Assembly: GCF_937951745.1 (NCBI RefSeq)
Contig: NZ_CALFBQ010000016.1
Coordinates: 16,844 to 80,843 of the forward strand
Length of the DNA: 64,000 bases
From: an uncultured Chloroflexus sp.
GTDB taxonomy: Bacteria > Chloroflexota > Chloroflexia > Chloroflexales > Chloroflexaceae
Direction of reading: 5' to 3'
Shown: positions 21,440-30,348 of the stretch, piece by piece
Layout: every line of letters begins with the position of its first letter
How positions within the stretch are numbered: position 1 is the first letter of the stretch
Notes under the pieces: model-generated
Told to the model about the DNA's origin: nothing
Seen by the model: the letters and a program-made list of their open reading frames with translations, nothing else
Database searches by the model: none
Position numbers and translations under genes: made by a program

Positions 21440-24400
21440 ATGCACGAGCGGAGCGCCGAACGTCCTGAACTCCATTTTGTGCCGCGCGCGCTCCGTGAAT
21501 TATTTTTACCGCGCCGGATGCCGCGTAACATACGCGCAGCCGTCGAACATTGGCTCAAGGGCGAACCATTGGCGCAATTGCTGCCGGCAGCGTTGGAGGC
21601 ACCATTCAGACTCGATCTCGATCTAGCTACTATCTTTGCTGAGCCAAACCAGCTCGCGATCGTCGGGCCGCCGGCCAGCGGGCGCAGCCTTGTCCTTGCG
21701 CAAATTGCCCAGCGTTGGCTCAACGATCAGCCAAGCGTACCGCTCGTGCGATTATTGCTCGCTGCGCTTGACACACCGAGCTTGACGCCGCGCGCGATTA
21801 CGGTGCGCGCGTTGACCAAGCTGAATCTGGCGCCGAATCCACTCGAACACAACCTACCTTGTCTGCTGCTGATCGATGATTGGGAAGATTTGCCGCCTGC
21901 TCGGCGCGGAATCTGGCAACGTTTCTTGACCGGCCTCGCCGAACGTTGGCCGCAAGCACGAGTGGTCATTGCGTTGCCGCCGGGCGAATTGTGGCCGGGA
22001 TTTCGCCATCACGCCATCGCACCATTGCCCGCTGAGCGATTGATTGGGTGGATCCGGCACCTCTTTCCCCATAGCGATCCACAAGCCATCCTGCCCTTGT
22101 TTGATCGCGATCCGCTGATCTTGCTGCGTGAGCGTCCGGCTGAATTGCTGTTGTTGGCGCTGACTCAGCCGCTCAGTGGTTGGCCCGTCTCGCGCGCTGC
22201 GCTGTATGAACGAGCGGCAACCTTTGCCGCGCCATTGTTGGCTACCCTCCCCGATCAGGAGAGCTGGCGCATTGGGCGCACCGCCTATCAGCATTACCAA
22301 CAGGCGATCGAACTAGCGGCCCGACCGCGCCTCGACCCCACCCCCCTCTCCGATGCCGGCCCGCACCAGCACGCGCTGGTTGTGCCATTAGCATTTGGCG
22401 CCGCGCCGGATCCGCGCCCCCTAATCACCAGCCTCTATAACAGCGATCTGGCGCCAGCAGAACGGTTGTTGTTATTGGCCCGCTCCCTCCGTGAACGGCC
22501 ACGGCTCGATCCAACCCTGAGCCGGCCCTTGATCGACGAGATCTGCCAGCACGGCGGGGAGGCATTGAACATGCTTGCGCCAGCATTGCCGGTGATCCTG
22601 ATAGATATTAGCCGCACCCAACCAGATCAGCGTAACGCATTATTGGAACGGATCGTAAGCCAGCTCGCGCCGGCGAATAGCATAGCGTTGCTGATTACTC
22701 TGCTCGACACTAGTGATGCCCCGCCGACCTTGCGCTGGCACGCGATCGATCTACTCTGCCGGCAACAGATTTTACCACCGCCCCTGCCCGCCTATGCCGA
22801 TCTGATCAGCCAAGCCGGTCGCTGCCTCCTCGCTGTGAGTCGCGCCAGCACCATTGATCAGTTAGCCGATCCGGCAGTGCATCTTGGCCTGCGCTTGCTC
22901 CTCAGCGGCGCAGCCGGTGAGGAGCGGCAACAGCTCATTGCGCACTATGTGCTGCGGCAAACAACCCTGCCAGCCAGCCTGCGCGCACTTGCGCCAGCAG
23001 CGCTACCCCTCGCCGAATTGCCACAGGCCGCCATTGATCAAACCGCCGAGGTGCGACAAGCGGCCCGCGCAGTCTGGTTGCGCACCGGCCATCTTGATCA
23101 ACTAGCCCGCTTTGTCATTCAACCGAATCATCCGTGGCTGGCCCGTGATGAAGCGCTCGCCGATCTGGCTGCAACCCCTGCCGGCCATCCACTTCTAGCT
23201 GGGTTCGCATTGAGCAGCCGTTTGCCGGTTGATCTGCGCTTGCGCGCTATTAGCCGGCTGCATCGCTTGCCACACGGTGTTGACCTGCTCACCCGCTTGT
23301 TGCACGCAGTCGATGAACCGGCAATTATCCGGGCTGCTGCGGCTCGCCAATTGGCTCACTATCCACATGCCGTTGGGCTGATCAGCCCATTCTTAGGCCA
23401 GCAACACCCACCGCTGGTGCGCCGGGCAGTCGCCCACACGCTGAGCGCATTGGCTACACATAACCATCCATCAGTGCTAGCCGCGCGCACCACCCTCCTC
23501 GCTGCGCTCGATCGACCCGATCTTGACGCCACGTTAACCACGACCATCATCATGGCGCTTGGCCAACACGGTGGCAAGCATGCGTTGGCCGCACTGGGTC
23601 GCTTGCTCGCGCCCACGTATGGCGTCGACTTGTTGGAAACGTGGATCACCGCGTTACCGGCGCTGATCGGGCCAGCCGATCAATGGCTGCCCCAAGCTGA
23701 AGAGCCGGCCACGCGCGCCCTCTTGGCCGATGTGATAGTGACAACCGACACCTTAGCCGGTGCAATGGCAATCCCGCTCGACCGGCCTTCGGCCCTAATC
23801 ACCCGCCACGTGTTACGAATTACCAGCGCAGCAGCACACGCTATCGGGATGATCGGACGCAATCAACCCACACTGGCCCCAGCCATCAACGCTTTGATCA
23901 GCGTCGCTTTACACGACACCAGCGCGCCGCGCCCGCTGGGTGAGCTATTGGCTGCCGATCCATCCACTGATCTAACCGCCATTGCGCGTAACGCCCAGTA
24001 CGATACCCCCTTGCGCGCTGCGGCGCTGCAAGCGATTGCCGAATGGCCTGATGGTGCAGCTCTGTTGCTACGCCTCGCAGAAGAAACTGAGGCAGACCTT
24101 GCCTGTGCCGCGCTTGACCGCATTGGGCCGCCATGCTCCGCACCGATGATCGAGAGGCTGTTGTGCCTTGCCGGCGCAGACAGCACCGAACCGGTGCGGC
24201 TGGCAGCGTTGCAAGCGTTGGGCCGCAGCGCCGACCCCGCTGCAACGCCGGCGCTGATGGCCATCGCCACCAACGAACAGGAGCCGCCAGCCATCCGTGC
24301 CGCGGCGTTCGATGCTGCAGTCGCCCCACCGGTAGAACAGATCATCGAATGTATTACCATGCAACCCGACCCCATTCGCAGCGCGGCGCTGCGCGCGCTT

Positions 24401-25099
24401 AGCCGGAGCGATCGCCCAGTTCCAGCCAACATGCTGCACCGGCTAGCATTTGACGCTGATCGGGTTTGTGCGCTCGCTGCCGTCAACGCGCTCGCCAGCC
24501 AAGCCGAAACTACAACGCCCATTTTAGCCCGCGTTATGCGGAGTCATCCCGATCTGGCTGTGCGCCTCGCCGCTGCCGCTGCACTCAACCCAACCGCCGT
24601 CAATGACACGATACCGGTCTTGGTCGAAGCATTGCTCACGCCATACCCCGCCCTGCAAACGCAAGCGTTCACGCTGCTCGCCGCCGCCGATCCGTACCAC
24701 CCGACGCTCCGGCAACTACTCATCGATCCGCATGCCCCTGATGTATTGAAATTGCTCGCTCTGAACCATCTCAGAAGCGTGGCGCCGGCCGATCCGCTTA
24801 TTCGCGCGGTGGCAATCGATCCAAACGCCGCAGAACCACTCCGTTGCCACGCGATTGTCGCGCTGAGCCAGCACACCGATCACGATGTCATCGAGTGCTT
24901 GGCCCATTTGGCTGTGGCCAGCGGCCAACCGCTTAAGGTGCGCCACGTCGCGGTGACGGCGCTCGACCAGCACTGCGCAGAGTTGACCAACGTCGCTGCA
25001 TTGCAGGCACTAGCAGCACTGGCTACTGCGCCTAACCCGGAGGTGGCGCTATGGGCGGGCGAAGCACTGCTGGATCGGTTAGCAAGCGCGAGTTTGTAA
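21440..25099 (+). CDS. P-loop ATPase with long HEAT-repeat region
   Basis: About 1,219 residues. The ATG at 21440 is chosen because AAGGA precedes it by eight bases; a GTG at 21416 in frame has a poorly spaced site. The N-terminal 300 residues contain a P-loop-like AIVGPPASGRSLVL (residues about 73-86), where arginine stands in place of the usual lysine, and an acidic strand LLLIDDWEDL (about 140) as Walker B, so it resembles a STAND/NACHT ATPase. From about residue 350 to the end there are many Ala/Leu-rich HEAT-type repeats (for example ALQALGRSADPAATPALMAIA). No membrane segment is seen. It lies 38 bases after the small peptide and forms a cluster with it and the cyclase. Role unknown; protein-binding regulator is the best guess. 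Confidence 0.72.
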   Translation: MHERSAERPELHFVPRALRELFLPRRMPRNIRAAVEHWLKGEPLAQLLPAALEAPFRLDLDLATIFAEPNQLAIVGPPASGRSLVLAQIAQRWLNDQPSVPLVRLLLAALDTPSLTPRAITVRALTKLNLAPNPLEHNLPCLLLIDDWEDLPPARRGIWQRFLTGLAERWPQARVVIALPPGELWPGFRHHAIAPLPAERLIGWIRHLFPHSDPQAILPLFDRDPLILLRERPAELLLLALTQPLSGWPVSRAALYERAATFAAPLLATLPDQESWRIGRTAYQHYQQAIELAARPRLDPTPLSDAGPHQHALVVPLAFGAAPDPRPLITSLYNSDLAPAERLLLLARSLRERPRLDPTLSRPLIDEICQHGGEALNMLAPALPVILIDISRTQPDQRNALLERIVSQLAPANSIALLITLLDTSDAPPTLRWHAIDLLCRQQILPPPLPAYADLISQAGRCLLAVSRASTIDQLADPAVHLGLRLLLSGAAGEERQQLIAHYVLRQTTLPASLRALAPAALPLAELPQAAIDQTAEVRQAARAVWLRTGHLDQLARFVIQPNHPWLARDEALADLAATPAGHPLLAGFALSSRLPVDLRLRAISRLHRLPHGVDLLTRLLHAVDEPAIIRAAAARQLAHYPHAVGLISPFLGQQHPPLVRRAVAHTLSALATHNHPSVLAARTTLLAALDRPDLDATLTTTIIMALGQHGGKHALAALGRLLAPTYGVDLLETWITALPALIGPADQWLPQAEEPATRALLADVIVTTDTLAGAMAIPLDRPSALITRHVLRITSAAAHAIGMIGRNQPTLAPAINALISVALHDTSAPRPLGELLAADPSTDLTAIARNAQYDTPLRAAALQAIAEWPDGAALLLRLAEETEADLACAALDRIGPPCSAPMIERLLCLAGADSTEPVRLAALQALGRSADPAATPALMAIATNEQEPPAIRAAAFDAAVAPPVEQIIECITMQPDPIRSAALRALSRSDRPVPANMLHRLAFDADRVCALAAVNALASQAETTTPILARVMRSHPDLAVRLAAAAALNPTAVNDTIPVLVEALLTPYPALQTQAFTLLAAADPYHPTLRQLLIDPHAPDVLKLLALNHLRSVAPADPLIRAVAIDPNAAEPLRCHAIVALSQHTDHDVIECLAHLAVASGQPLKVRHVAVTALDQHCAELTNVAALQALAALATAPNPEVALWAGEALLDRLASASL

Positions 25100-25216
25100 A
25101 CGTAACGACATAAAAGCATGCTGAGCGGGCAGCGGTATAATGGCGACCAAGCCTGCCATCATACCTTTGCGATGGATCCCGCCGCACCAATGCCGTTGCA
25201 ATGAGAGGAGAACGGG

Positions 25217-26110
25217 ATGTCCCACACCGATTTCATCACCACTAGCCGCGGCTTGCGCCGCAATAGCCCGCCGATGCGCCTGTTTGAGAAGGCCAAACAG
25301 TTTGGCATCTGGAACCCCTCGCTCATCGATCTCAGCCGCGATCGCCACGACTGGGAGCAATTGCGCGACGAAGAGCGCGACCTGCTGCTGCGCTTGACCG
25401 CACTCTTCCAAGCGGGTGAAGAGGCCGTCACCCTCGACTTGCTGCCGCTGATCAGCGCTGTCGCCCGCGATGGCCGGTTGGAAGAGGAGTTATACCTCAC
25501 GACATTTCTGTTTGAAGAGGCGAAGCATACCGATTTCTTCGCCCGCTTTATCGACGAAGTGGCGCGCGCCAACCCCGATCTCAGCCGCTACCACACGCCA
25601 AGCTACCGCGCCTTAATCTACGAGGCGCTGCCGACAGCGATGCACCGGCTTGAGCGAGACCCTTCGCCCTTCAACCTCGCCGAAGCGTCGCTGACCTACA
25701 ACATGATCGTCGAAGGAGTGCTGGCCGAGACCGGCTACCACGGCTACTTTACCATTCTCGACACCCACAACCTCATGCCCGGCATACGCGAGGGCATTCG
25801 CCTGCTCAAGCAAGACGAATCACGCCATATCGCCTACGGCATCTATCTCCTTTCGCGCCTGATCGCAACCGATCAACGGATTTGGGATCACATTGTCGAA
25901 CGGATGAACGAGCTGCTTTTGCATGCGATGGGTGTGATCGACGAAATCTTTGCCAGTTACAACGAGATGCCATTCGGCTTGCAAGTAGAAATGTTCAGCA
26001 ATTTCGCCCTCAACCAATTCCAGCGCCGTTTGAACCGGCTTGAGATGGCGTGTCAGCAGAGCCTCGCTGAGATTGAAGGGCTGGCGACTGACGACGAGGA
26101 TGCCGTATGA
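25217..26110 (+). CDS. R2-like ligand-binding oxidase (Mn/Fe)
   Basis: A 297-residue ferritin-like protein of the R2lox family, related to the small subunit of ribonucleotide reductase but not a reductase subunit. The six metal ligands fall at Glu68, Glu101, His104, Glu166, Glu201 and His204 (GEEAVTLD, EEAKHTDFF, YNMIVEGVLAETGY, DESRHIAYG), and the pair that forms the Tyr-Val ether cross-link in characterised members is also present (Val71, Tyr161). Those positions agree almost one for one with mycobacterial R2lox numbering as I recall it. Members bind a long-chain fatty acid and use oxygen. The GAGAGGAG ribosome-binding site precedes ATG 25217. It is coupled by ATGA to the SDR gene. Confidence 0.9.
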   Translation: MSHTDFITTSRGLRRNSPPMRLFEKAKQFGIWNPSLIDLSRDRHDWEQLRDEERDLLLRLTALFQAGEEAVTLDLLPLISAVARDGRLEEELYLTTFLFEEAKHTDFFARFIDEVARANPDLSRYHTPSYRALIYEALPTAMHRLERDPSPFNLAEASLTYNMIVEGVLAETGYHGYFTILDTHNLMPGIREGIRLLKQDESRHIAYGIYLLSRLIATDQRIWDHIVERMNELLLHAMGVIDEIFASYNEMPFGLQVEMFSNFALNQFQRRLNRLEMACQQSLAEIEGLATDDEDAV

Positions 26111-26898
26111 GTGCATTTGCCCGGCGGGTTGTGTTACTGACCGGTGCCGGCGGCGGGTTAGGGCGCGAGTTTGCCCACCAGTTGCTGGCCGCCGGCGCTG
26201 AACTCATTTTGAGCAGCCATAGCCCACAGCGTTTGGCTGCTGCGGCTGAGTTTGCCGCTCACGGCCAATCTAGCGGGAAGGCCGGCCGCATCCGCGCGCT
26301 GTTGCCCGCCGATCTGAGCGATCCGGCAAGTTGCGACCGGCTGGCCCAACAGGTTATACAAGTCGCTCCCGATCTTGATCTAATCATTCACAACGCCGGC
26401 ATCGGCCTCTACGGGCCGCTCAACACCATACCGGCTGACGCCGCCGACCGGCTGCTGCGTATCAATCTGCATGCCCCAATCCGGTTAACAGCAGCGCTCT
26501 TGCCCGTCTTGCGCAACCGGCCCAACGGCCAAATCGTCTTCATCTCGTCGATCCTTGGCCGGGCCGCGCTCCCTAACATTAGCGTCTACAGTGCGGCCAA
26601 ATTCGGTTTGCGCGGTTTTGCCAGCGGCCTCACCGCCGAGGGGTATAGTGTTAGTACCGTCTACCCCTTCTTCACCCAAACCGATATTCTCGATGCACCC
26701 CAGTACGGTGGCGGGCCAAAGCGGCGCGTGCCGGGATGGTTGGTCGATCAGCCGCCGCCAGTAGTACGGGCTAGCCTCGCCGGTATCGCTGCCCGCCGCC
26801 GCCAAATCTACCCCAGTTGGAAAGCGCGACTCTACGCAGTGGTCGCGGCCATCGCGCCTGATATCTTACCGCCCTTCAGCCGGTTGGTCGCAGGATGA
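26107..26898 (+). CDS. Short-chain dehydrogenase/reductase
   Basis: A 263-residue classical SDR enzyme that oxidises or reduces an alcohol/ketone with NAD(P). The cofactor loop is TGAGGGLGREF (residues about 12-22), the NAG-type motif is IHNAGIG, and the catalytic Ser-Tyr-Lys are in FISSILG and YSAAKFG. Its start codon overlaps the stop of the R2lox gene (ATGA), so the two are translated together and probably act on the same lipid-like substrate. The C-terminal PPVVRASLAGIAARRRQIYP resembles SDRs acting on acyl compounds. Substrate unknown. Confidence 0.85.
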   Translation: MSAFARRVVLLTGAGGGLGREFAHQLLAAGAELILSSHSPQRLAAAAEFAAHGQSSGKAGRIRALLPADLSDPASCDRLAQQVIQVAPDLDLIIHNAGIGLYGPLNTIPADAADRLLRINLHAPIRLTAALLPVLRNRPNGQIVFISSILGRAALPNISVYSAAKFGLRGFASGLTAEGYSVSTVYPFFTQTDILDAPQYGGGPKRRVPGWLVDQPPPVVRASLAGIAARRRQIYPSWKARLYAVVAAIAPDILPPFSRLVAG

Positions 26899-26924
26899 AG
26901 CAGATACAATGCGCAACCGATGTT

Positions 26925-26953
26925 GGCGTGCGGTAGTTAAACTGCCGCACGCC
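26925..26953 (+). terminator. Terminator-like hairpin after the R2lox-SDR pair
   Basis: GGCGTGCGGTAGTT (26925-26938) pairs with AACTGCCGCACGCC (26940-26953), with one G-T wobble at the TAG/CTG step. It shares the GGCGTGCGG stem with the terminator at 6151-6177. There is no strong T-run. Confidence 0.5.
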
Positions 26954-27185
26954 ATACGTTCCGCAGTGATTACGAGAGAGCGCAGTCTCCACCCAGACCC
27001 CCGCTAGGGGCGGTGACGGAGGGTAGGACTATTCCCTAGCAGCGAGCGACCAAAGCCCCTGAGCAGGCTCCACCCGTGCTCGCCATGACAAGCGGAAATC
27101 ACTCGCATTGTTGCCGGCAAAACATCTTAACAGCACCGTATTGCGCTGTGTCTGTGGTACACTAGGGAGAGTACCAAGACGTACT

Positions 27186-27230
27186 AGCGCGCAGACGCCC
27201 CAACGCTTGGGTACGTAGTGTCTGCGCGCT
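27186..27230 (+). promoter_or_regulatory. Perfect 11-bp inverted repeat in the M20 peptidase leader
   Basis: AGCGCGCAGAC (27186-27196) and GTCTGCGCGCT (27220-27230) are separated by 23 bases and end 22 bases before the ATG at 27253. It could be an RNA hairpin that affects translation, or an operator. No known riboswitch class was recognised. Confidence 0.45.
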
Positions 27231-27252
27231 CCTCATCATCAGGATTGAGTGT

Positions 27253-28350
27253 ATGAGCGAGCTTGCCGAAGAACTCACCCGCCTGACATGCGACCTGATC
27301 CGGTTTGAGACCATCGCCGGACGGCCTGATCAGTTGCAGGCAGCGATTAACTACGTTGCTAACTATTTGGCCAATGTGCCGGGCATTTATCTCGAACAAA
27401 GCAGCGCCGAAGGCAAACCGGCGTTAGTGGTCACGTTGCAGCCAACCCGCACGCCGCGCCTGATGCTGAACGGCCATTTGGACGTGGTGGTTGGTCAGCC
27501 GCACCAATTCGCGCCGGAGGTGCGCGATGGCCGGATCTATGGACGCGGCAGCCAAGATATGAAAGGGAGCGTGGCGGTGATGATGCGCCTGATCCGCGAT
27601 TTGGCCACCCGCCCTAACCCGCCCGACGTTGGTTTTCAATTCGTGACTGATGAAGAGATTGGTGGACGCAACGGCACTGGCCGGCTGCGCGATGAAGGCT
27701 GGCAGTGCGCGTTTATGCTCTGTCTTGAACCGACCGATCTCGGTATCTTATTCGAGCACAAAGGCGGCATGTGGGCCCAGTTGCGCCTCCCCGGTCGCGC
27801 CGCCCACGGTTCGCGGCCATGGGAAGGCGATAACCCGATCTACCGCCTGACCCAAGGTATTACCGCCATCACCGAACGTTATCCGCCGCCAACCGGCCCG
27901 CACGATTGGCGCACCTCAGTCACGCCGACCGAAATTCGGGTTGGGGCTGGTTCACGTAATCAGGTGCCGGCTGAAGCGCTGGTGACGTTTGATATCCGCT
28001 GGACTGCTGATACGACGCCGGAGGCGATTCAAGCCGATCTGCAAGCTGCCTTCCCTACCGCCGAATTGGTCAGCGTGATGGCCAGCGCCGGTCTCCGCAC
28101 TGACCCCGAACACCACGAGGTCAGTCAGATCGCCGAGTTGATCGAGCGCTACACCGGCCAGCCGCCGCGCTTCTACCGCGAACATTTCGCTACCGATGCG
28201 CGCTACTATTCGCATATCGGCGTGCCCGCCATTTGCCTCGGCCCAGTGGGGAAAGGGTTGCATTCAGCAGAAGAATGGGTCGAAATCGCGAGTCTGGTGA
28301 CCCTCTATCAGATCATTACCGGCTATATTGACACTCTGCACGAGCGGTAA
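27253..28350 (+). CDS. M20-family metallopeptidase / deacylase
   Basis: A 365-residue protein of the ArgE/DapE/carboxypeptidase G2 family, a cytosolic two-zinc hydrolase that removes an acyl group or C-terminal residue. Zinc motif LMLNGHLDVV (His and Asp), bridging Asp in GRGSQDMKGSVAV, and catalytic Glu-Glu in FVTDEEIGG are present, as is the C-terminal histidine in GLHSAEEWV. The exact substrate is uncertain; acetylornithine or succinyl-diaminopimelate deacylation are the commonest. It is a single gene with a structured leader. Confidence 0.88.
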   Translation: MSELAEELTRLTCDLIRFETIAGRPDQLQAAINYVANYLANVPGIYLEQSSAEGKPALVVTLQPTRTPRLMLNGHLDVVVGQPHQFAPEVRDGRIYGRGSQDMKGSVAVMMRLIRDLATRPNPPDVGFQFVTDEEIGGRNGTGRLRDEGWQCAFMLCLEPTDLGILFEHKGGMWAQLRLPGRAAHGSRPWEGDNPIYRLTQGITAITERYPPPTGPHDWRTSVTPTEIRVGAGSRNQVPAEALVTFDIRWTADTTPEAIQADLQAAFPTAELVSVMASAGLRTDPEHHEVSQIAELIERYTGQPPRFYREHFATDARYYSHIGVPAICLGPVGKGLHSAEEWVEIASLVTLYQIITGYIDTLHER

Positions 28351-28430
28351 ACGCACAATGCCTTCCCACCGGCTCGCGCTGCCACAGAGAGCGAATTCAC
28401 AACGTATCGAATCAGAAGTTCACACCAGCT

Positions 28431-29573
28431 ATGCTTTACCTATTACAAACCCTACCCGGCCTTGCCGCGCTCACGTGGCGCGAAGTTGAACAAAAGATCC
28501 GGCCTGACTCTGATCGACCAGCGCCGCGCCAAGTCGGCATCCGTGGCGTACCGGCTCGCAACGACCTCATCTTGCTCGACCATCAAGGTTCACCGCGCCC
28601 GCTGTTGGCGTTGCGCACGATCGAGGATGTCTTTGTCGTTGCCACCCGCGGCTTTAAAATCGCGCCCGATGATCGCGGCCTGCGCCAGATCTATGCTGCC
28701 ACCCGTAATGAAGAGGCGGTTAAACCAGCGCTCGACGTTTGGCGGCGGTTGAATGGCGGCAAACGCAACGGCACCTTTCGCGTCGTAACGCGCATCGTTG
28801 GCAAGCACAGCTTTCAGCGCCGCGAGTTGGGCCGCGCCGTCGCCGACGCAATGCGCGATGGCTGGCCGGGACGCTGGCAGCCCATCGAGGAGGAGGCCGA
28901 TCTGGAAGTGTGGGCAACGTTGCTCGAACAAGAACTGATCGTAGCGATCCGGCTCTCTGACGCCTCGTTGCGCCTACGCGGCAAGATTGCCCACCTGCCG
29001 GCCTCGCTGCGCCCAGCCCTAGCGGCAGCGATGGTGATGTTGACCCATCCGGCTGAAGATGACATCTTTCTCGACCCGATGGCCGGCGTTGGCACCTTGT
29101 TGCTCGAACGAGCGGCAGCGGGACCGTTTACCGCGCTGTACGGCGGTGACATCAGCCCGGCGGCAGTGACGGCGATGCAGGCCAATTTGCGCAGCGTGCG
29201 GGGCCAGATCGAAGTACGGCGCTGGAATGCGACGAAGTTACCATTGCCTGACGCAAGCGTAACCAAGGTGGCGGTGAATCTGCCCTTCGGCACCCAGATC
29301 GGCGAGGGCGAAGACCTTGAAGATCTGTACCGTGATGTACTGTATCAGATTGCCCGCGTGCTCAAGCCGGGAGGAAGACTGGTGACGCTCGTCGCCGATC
29401 AACAACTGCTCGATCGCGCTCGCGCTCAGGCAGCACCGGTCTTGCGCGCTATCGCCCGCCACCGGGTGCTGGTGCTCGGCCACCGCGCGACCATCTGCGA
29501 ACATATTCGCGTGGCCGGTACGGCAACTCCGCCGCCACCACTGCTGTCCCCTGAAGATGACGACTGGGAGTAA
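28431..29573 (+). CDS. RNA methyltransferase, THUMP/UPF0020 type
   Basis: A 380-residue protein with a THUMP-like N-terminal half (residues about 1-170) and a Rossmann methyltransferase half. The SAM-binding motif is FLDPMAGVGTLLLERA (residues about 208-223), the catalytic motif NLPFGTQIG matches the N-(D/P)-P-(Y/F) signature for amino-methylation of a base, and DPAV-like acidic pockets lie between. It is close in look to the Trm11/Trm14-type tRNA guanine-N2 methyltransferases. Which RNA position is modified cannot be told. It is followed after three bases by a small membrane-protein gene. Confidence 0.82.
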   Translation: MLYLLQTLPGLAALTWREVEQKIRPDSDRPAPRQVGIRGVPARNDLILLDHQGSPRPLLALRTIEDVFVVATRGFKIAPDDRGLRQIYAATRNEEAVKPALDVWRRLNGGKRNGTFRVVTRIVGKHSFQRRELGRAVADAMRDGWPGRWQPIEEEADLEVWATLLEQELIVAIRLSDASLRLRGKIAHLPASLRPALAAAMVMLTHPAEDDIFLDPMAGVGTLLLERAAAGPFTALYGGDISPAAVTAMQANLRSVRGQIEVRRWNATKLPLPDASVTKVAVNLPFGTQIGEGEDLEDLYRDVLYQIARVLKPGGRLVTLVADQQLLDRARAQAAPVLRAIARHRVLVLGHRATICEHIRVAGTATPPPPLLSPEDDDWE

Positions 29574-29576
29574 CAC

Positions 29577-29762
29577 ATGACGCGCCGAATCCGTTCGCTG
29601 ACCAGCACGTTGATCATTGTGTTCGTCTTTTGGTTGATCTGGTCGCGGCTGCACATTGTGATCTGGGTGCAAATGCCGTGGTGGGGATTATTGCTGTTGG
29701 CAATCGGGATCTATTTGGTGATCGATTACGGGATCGATCAGGTGTTTGGCCGACGGCGGTAA
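29577..29762 (+). CDS. Small membrane protein, 61 residues
   Basis: The start ATG at 29577 follows GGGAGTAACAC three bases after the RNA-methylase stop codon. The peptide has a basic N-terminus (MTRRIRS), two hydrophobic helices (about 10-25 and 33-52) with Trp-rich faces, and a basic tail (FGRRR). It is probably a small inner-membrane protein; function unknown. Being one of very few short genes with a ribosome-binding site here it is likely real. Confidence 0.6.
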   Translation: MTRRIRSLTSTLIIVFVFWLIWSRLHIVIWVQMPWWGLLLLAIGIYLVIDYGIDQVFGRRR

Positions 29763-29769
29763 AGGCAAG

Positions 29770-29799
29770 GTAGAGCATAGCGACGCTATGACCCTACCG
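29770..29799. terminator. Bidirectional terminator between converging genes
   Basis: GGTAG (29770-29774) with CTACC (29795-29799) and CATAGCG (29777-29783) with CGCTATG (29785-29791) form an interrupted stem between the 61-residue gene and ybeY. An outer pair CGGTAAAG/CTTTACCG extends it, giving A- and T-runs on the two strands. Confidence 0.5.
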
Positions 29800-29806
29800 C
29801 CGCTCT

Positions 29807-30268
29807 TTACCGTGGCAATCCCAACGTCGCCATCACCGCCTCTTCGCGGGCGCGCATAGCGGCCTCGTCAGCGGGGCCGCGCTCGTGGTCATAGCCGAGC
29901 AGGTGCAACACGCCATGCACAGTCAGGTAGGCCAATTCACGGGCTGGACTGTGACCATACTCTGCGGCTTGCGCCAACACGCGCTGGTATGAGATCGCAA
30001 TATCGCCGAGATAGCGCGGCTGATCGGGCGCAACCACAAACGGCCCCCGATCACCGTCATCGGCGAAGGAGAGAACATCGGTTGGCGCGTCAACCCCGCG
30101 AAAATCACGGTTGAGCCGGTGCAATTCGGCATCGGTGGTAATGCGAATGCCAAGCTCGCACCCGGCAGGCGCTTGTTCATTGGCCAGCGCCGTGTGCGCA
30201 GCCCGTTCGACCAACGTCGCATCAACCTCGATCCCCTCATCAATCAGCACTTCAATGGTATAGCTCAT
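29807..30268 (-). CDS. ybeY: Endoribonuclease / rRNA maturation factor YbeY
   Basis: A 153-residue zinc protein of the UPF0054 family involved in 16S rRNA 3'-end maturation and ribosome quality control. The signature H-x3-H-x5-H is seen as TVHGVLHLLGYDHERG (residues about 113-128). The N-terminal extension is short and the core DVLSFADD is intact. It is the last of three reverse-strand genes (ppa, Nudix, ybeY). Confidence 0.93.
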   Translation of the reverse strand: MSYTIEVLIDEGIEVDATLVERAAHTALANEQAPAGCELGIRITTDAELHRLNRDFRGVDAPTDVLSFADDGDRGPFVVAPDQPRYLGDIAISYQRVLAQAAEYGHSPARELAYLTVHGVLHLLGYDHERGPADEAAMRAREEAVMATLGLPR

Positions 30269-30348
30269 AGCCCGCGCGTCCCTCGCAAAAAAAACGACAC
30301 AGAGGATCGCGCTATTGACGGCTGCGACCCTCTGCCGTCTAAGCCAGC

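Larger units (their letters stand above)
26899..27252. other. Non-coding gap with two hairpins
   Basis: Apart from the terminator-like hairpin (26925-26953) and the stem at 27186-27230, nothing coding was found. CCCCGCTAGGGGCGGTGACGG around 27000 is similar to the GC-rich repeat family, and the sequence from about 27030 to 27100 resembles other dispersed repeats (GCGAGCGACC, CATGACAAG). Confidence 0.5.
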
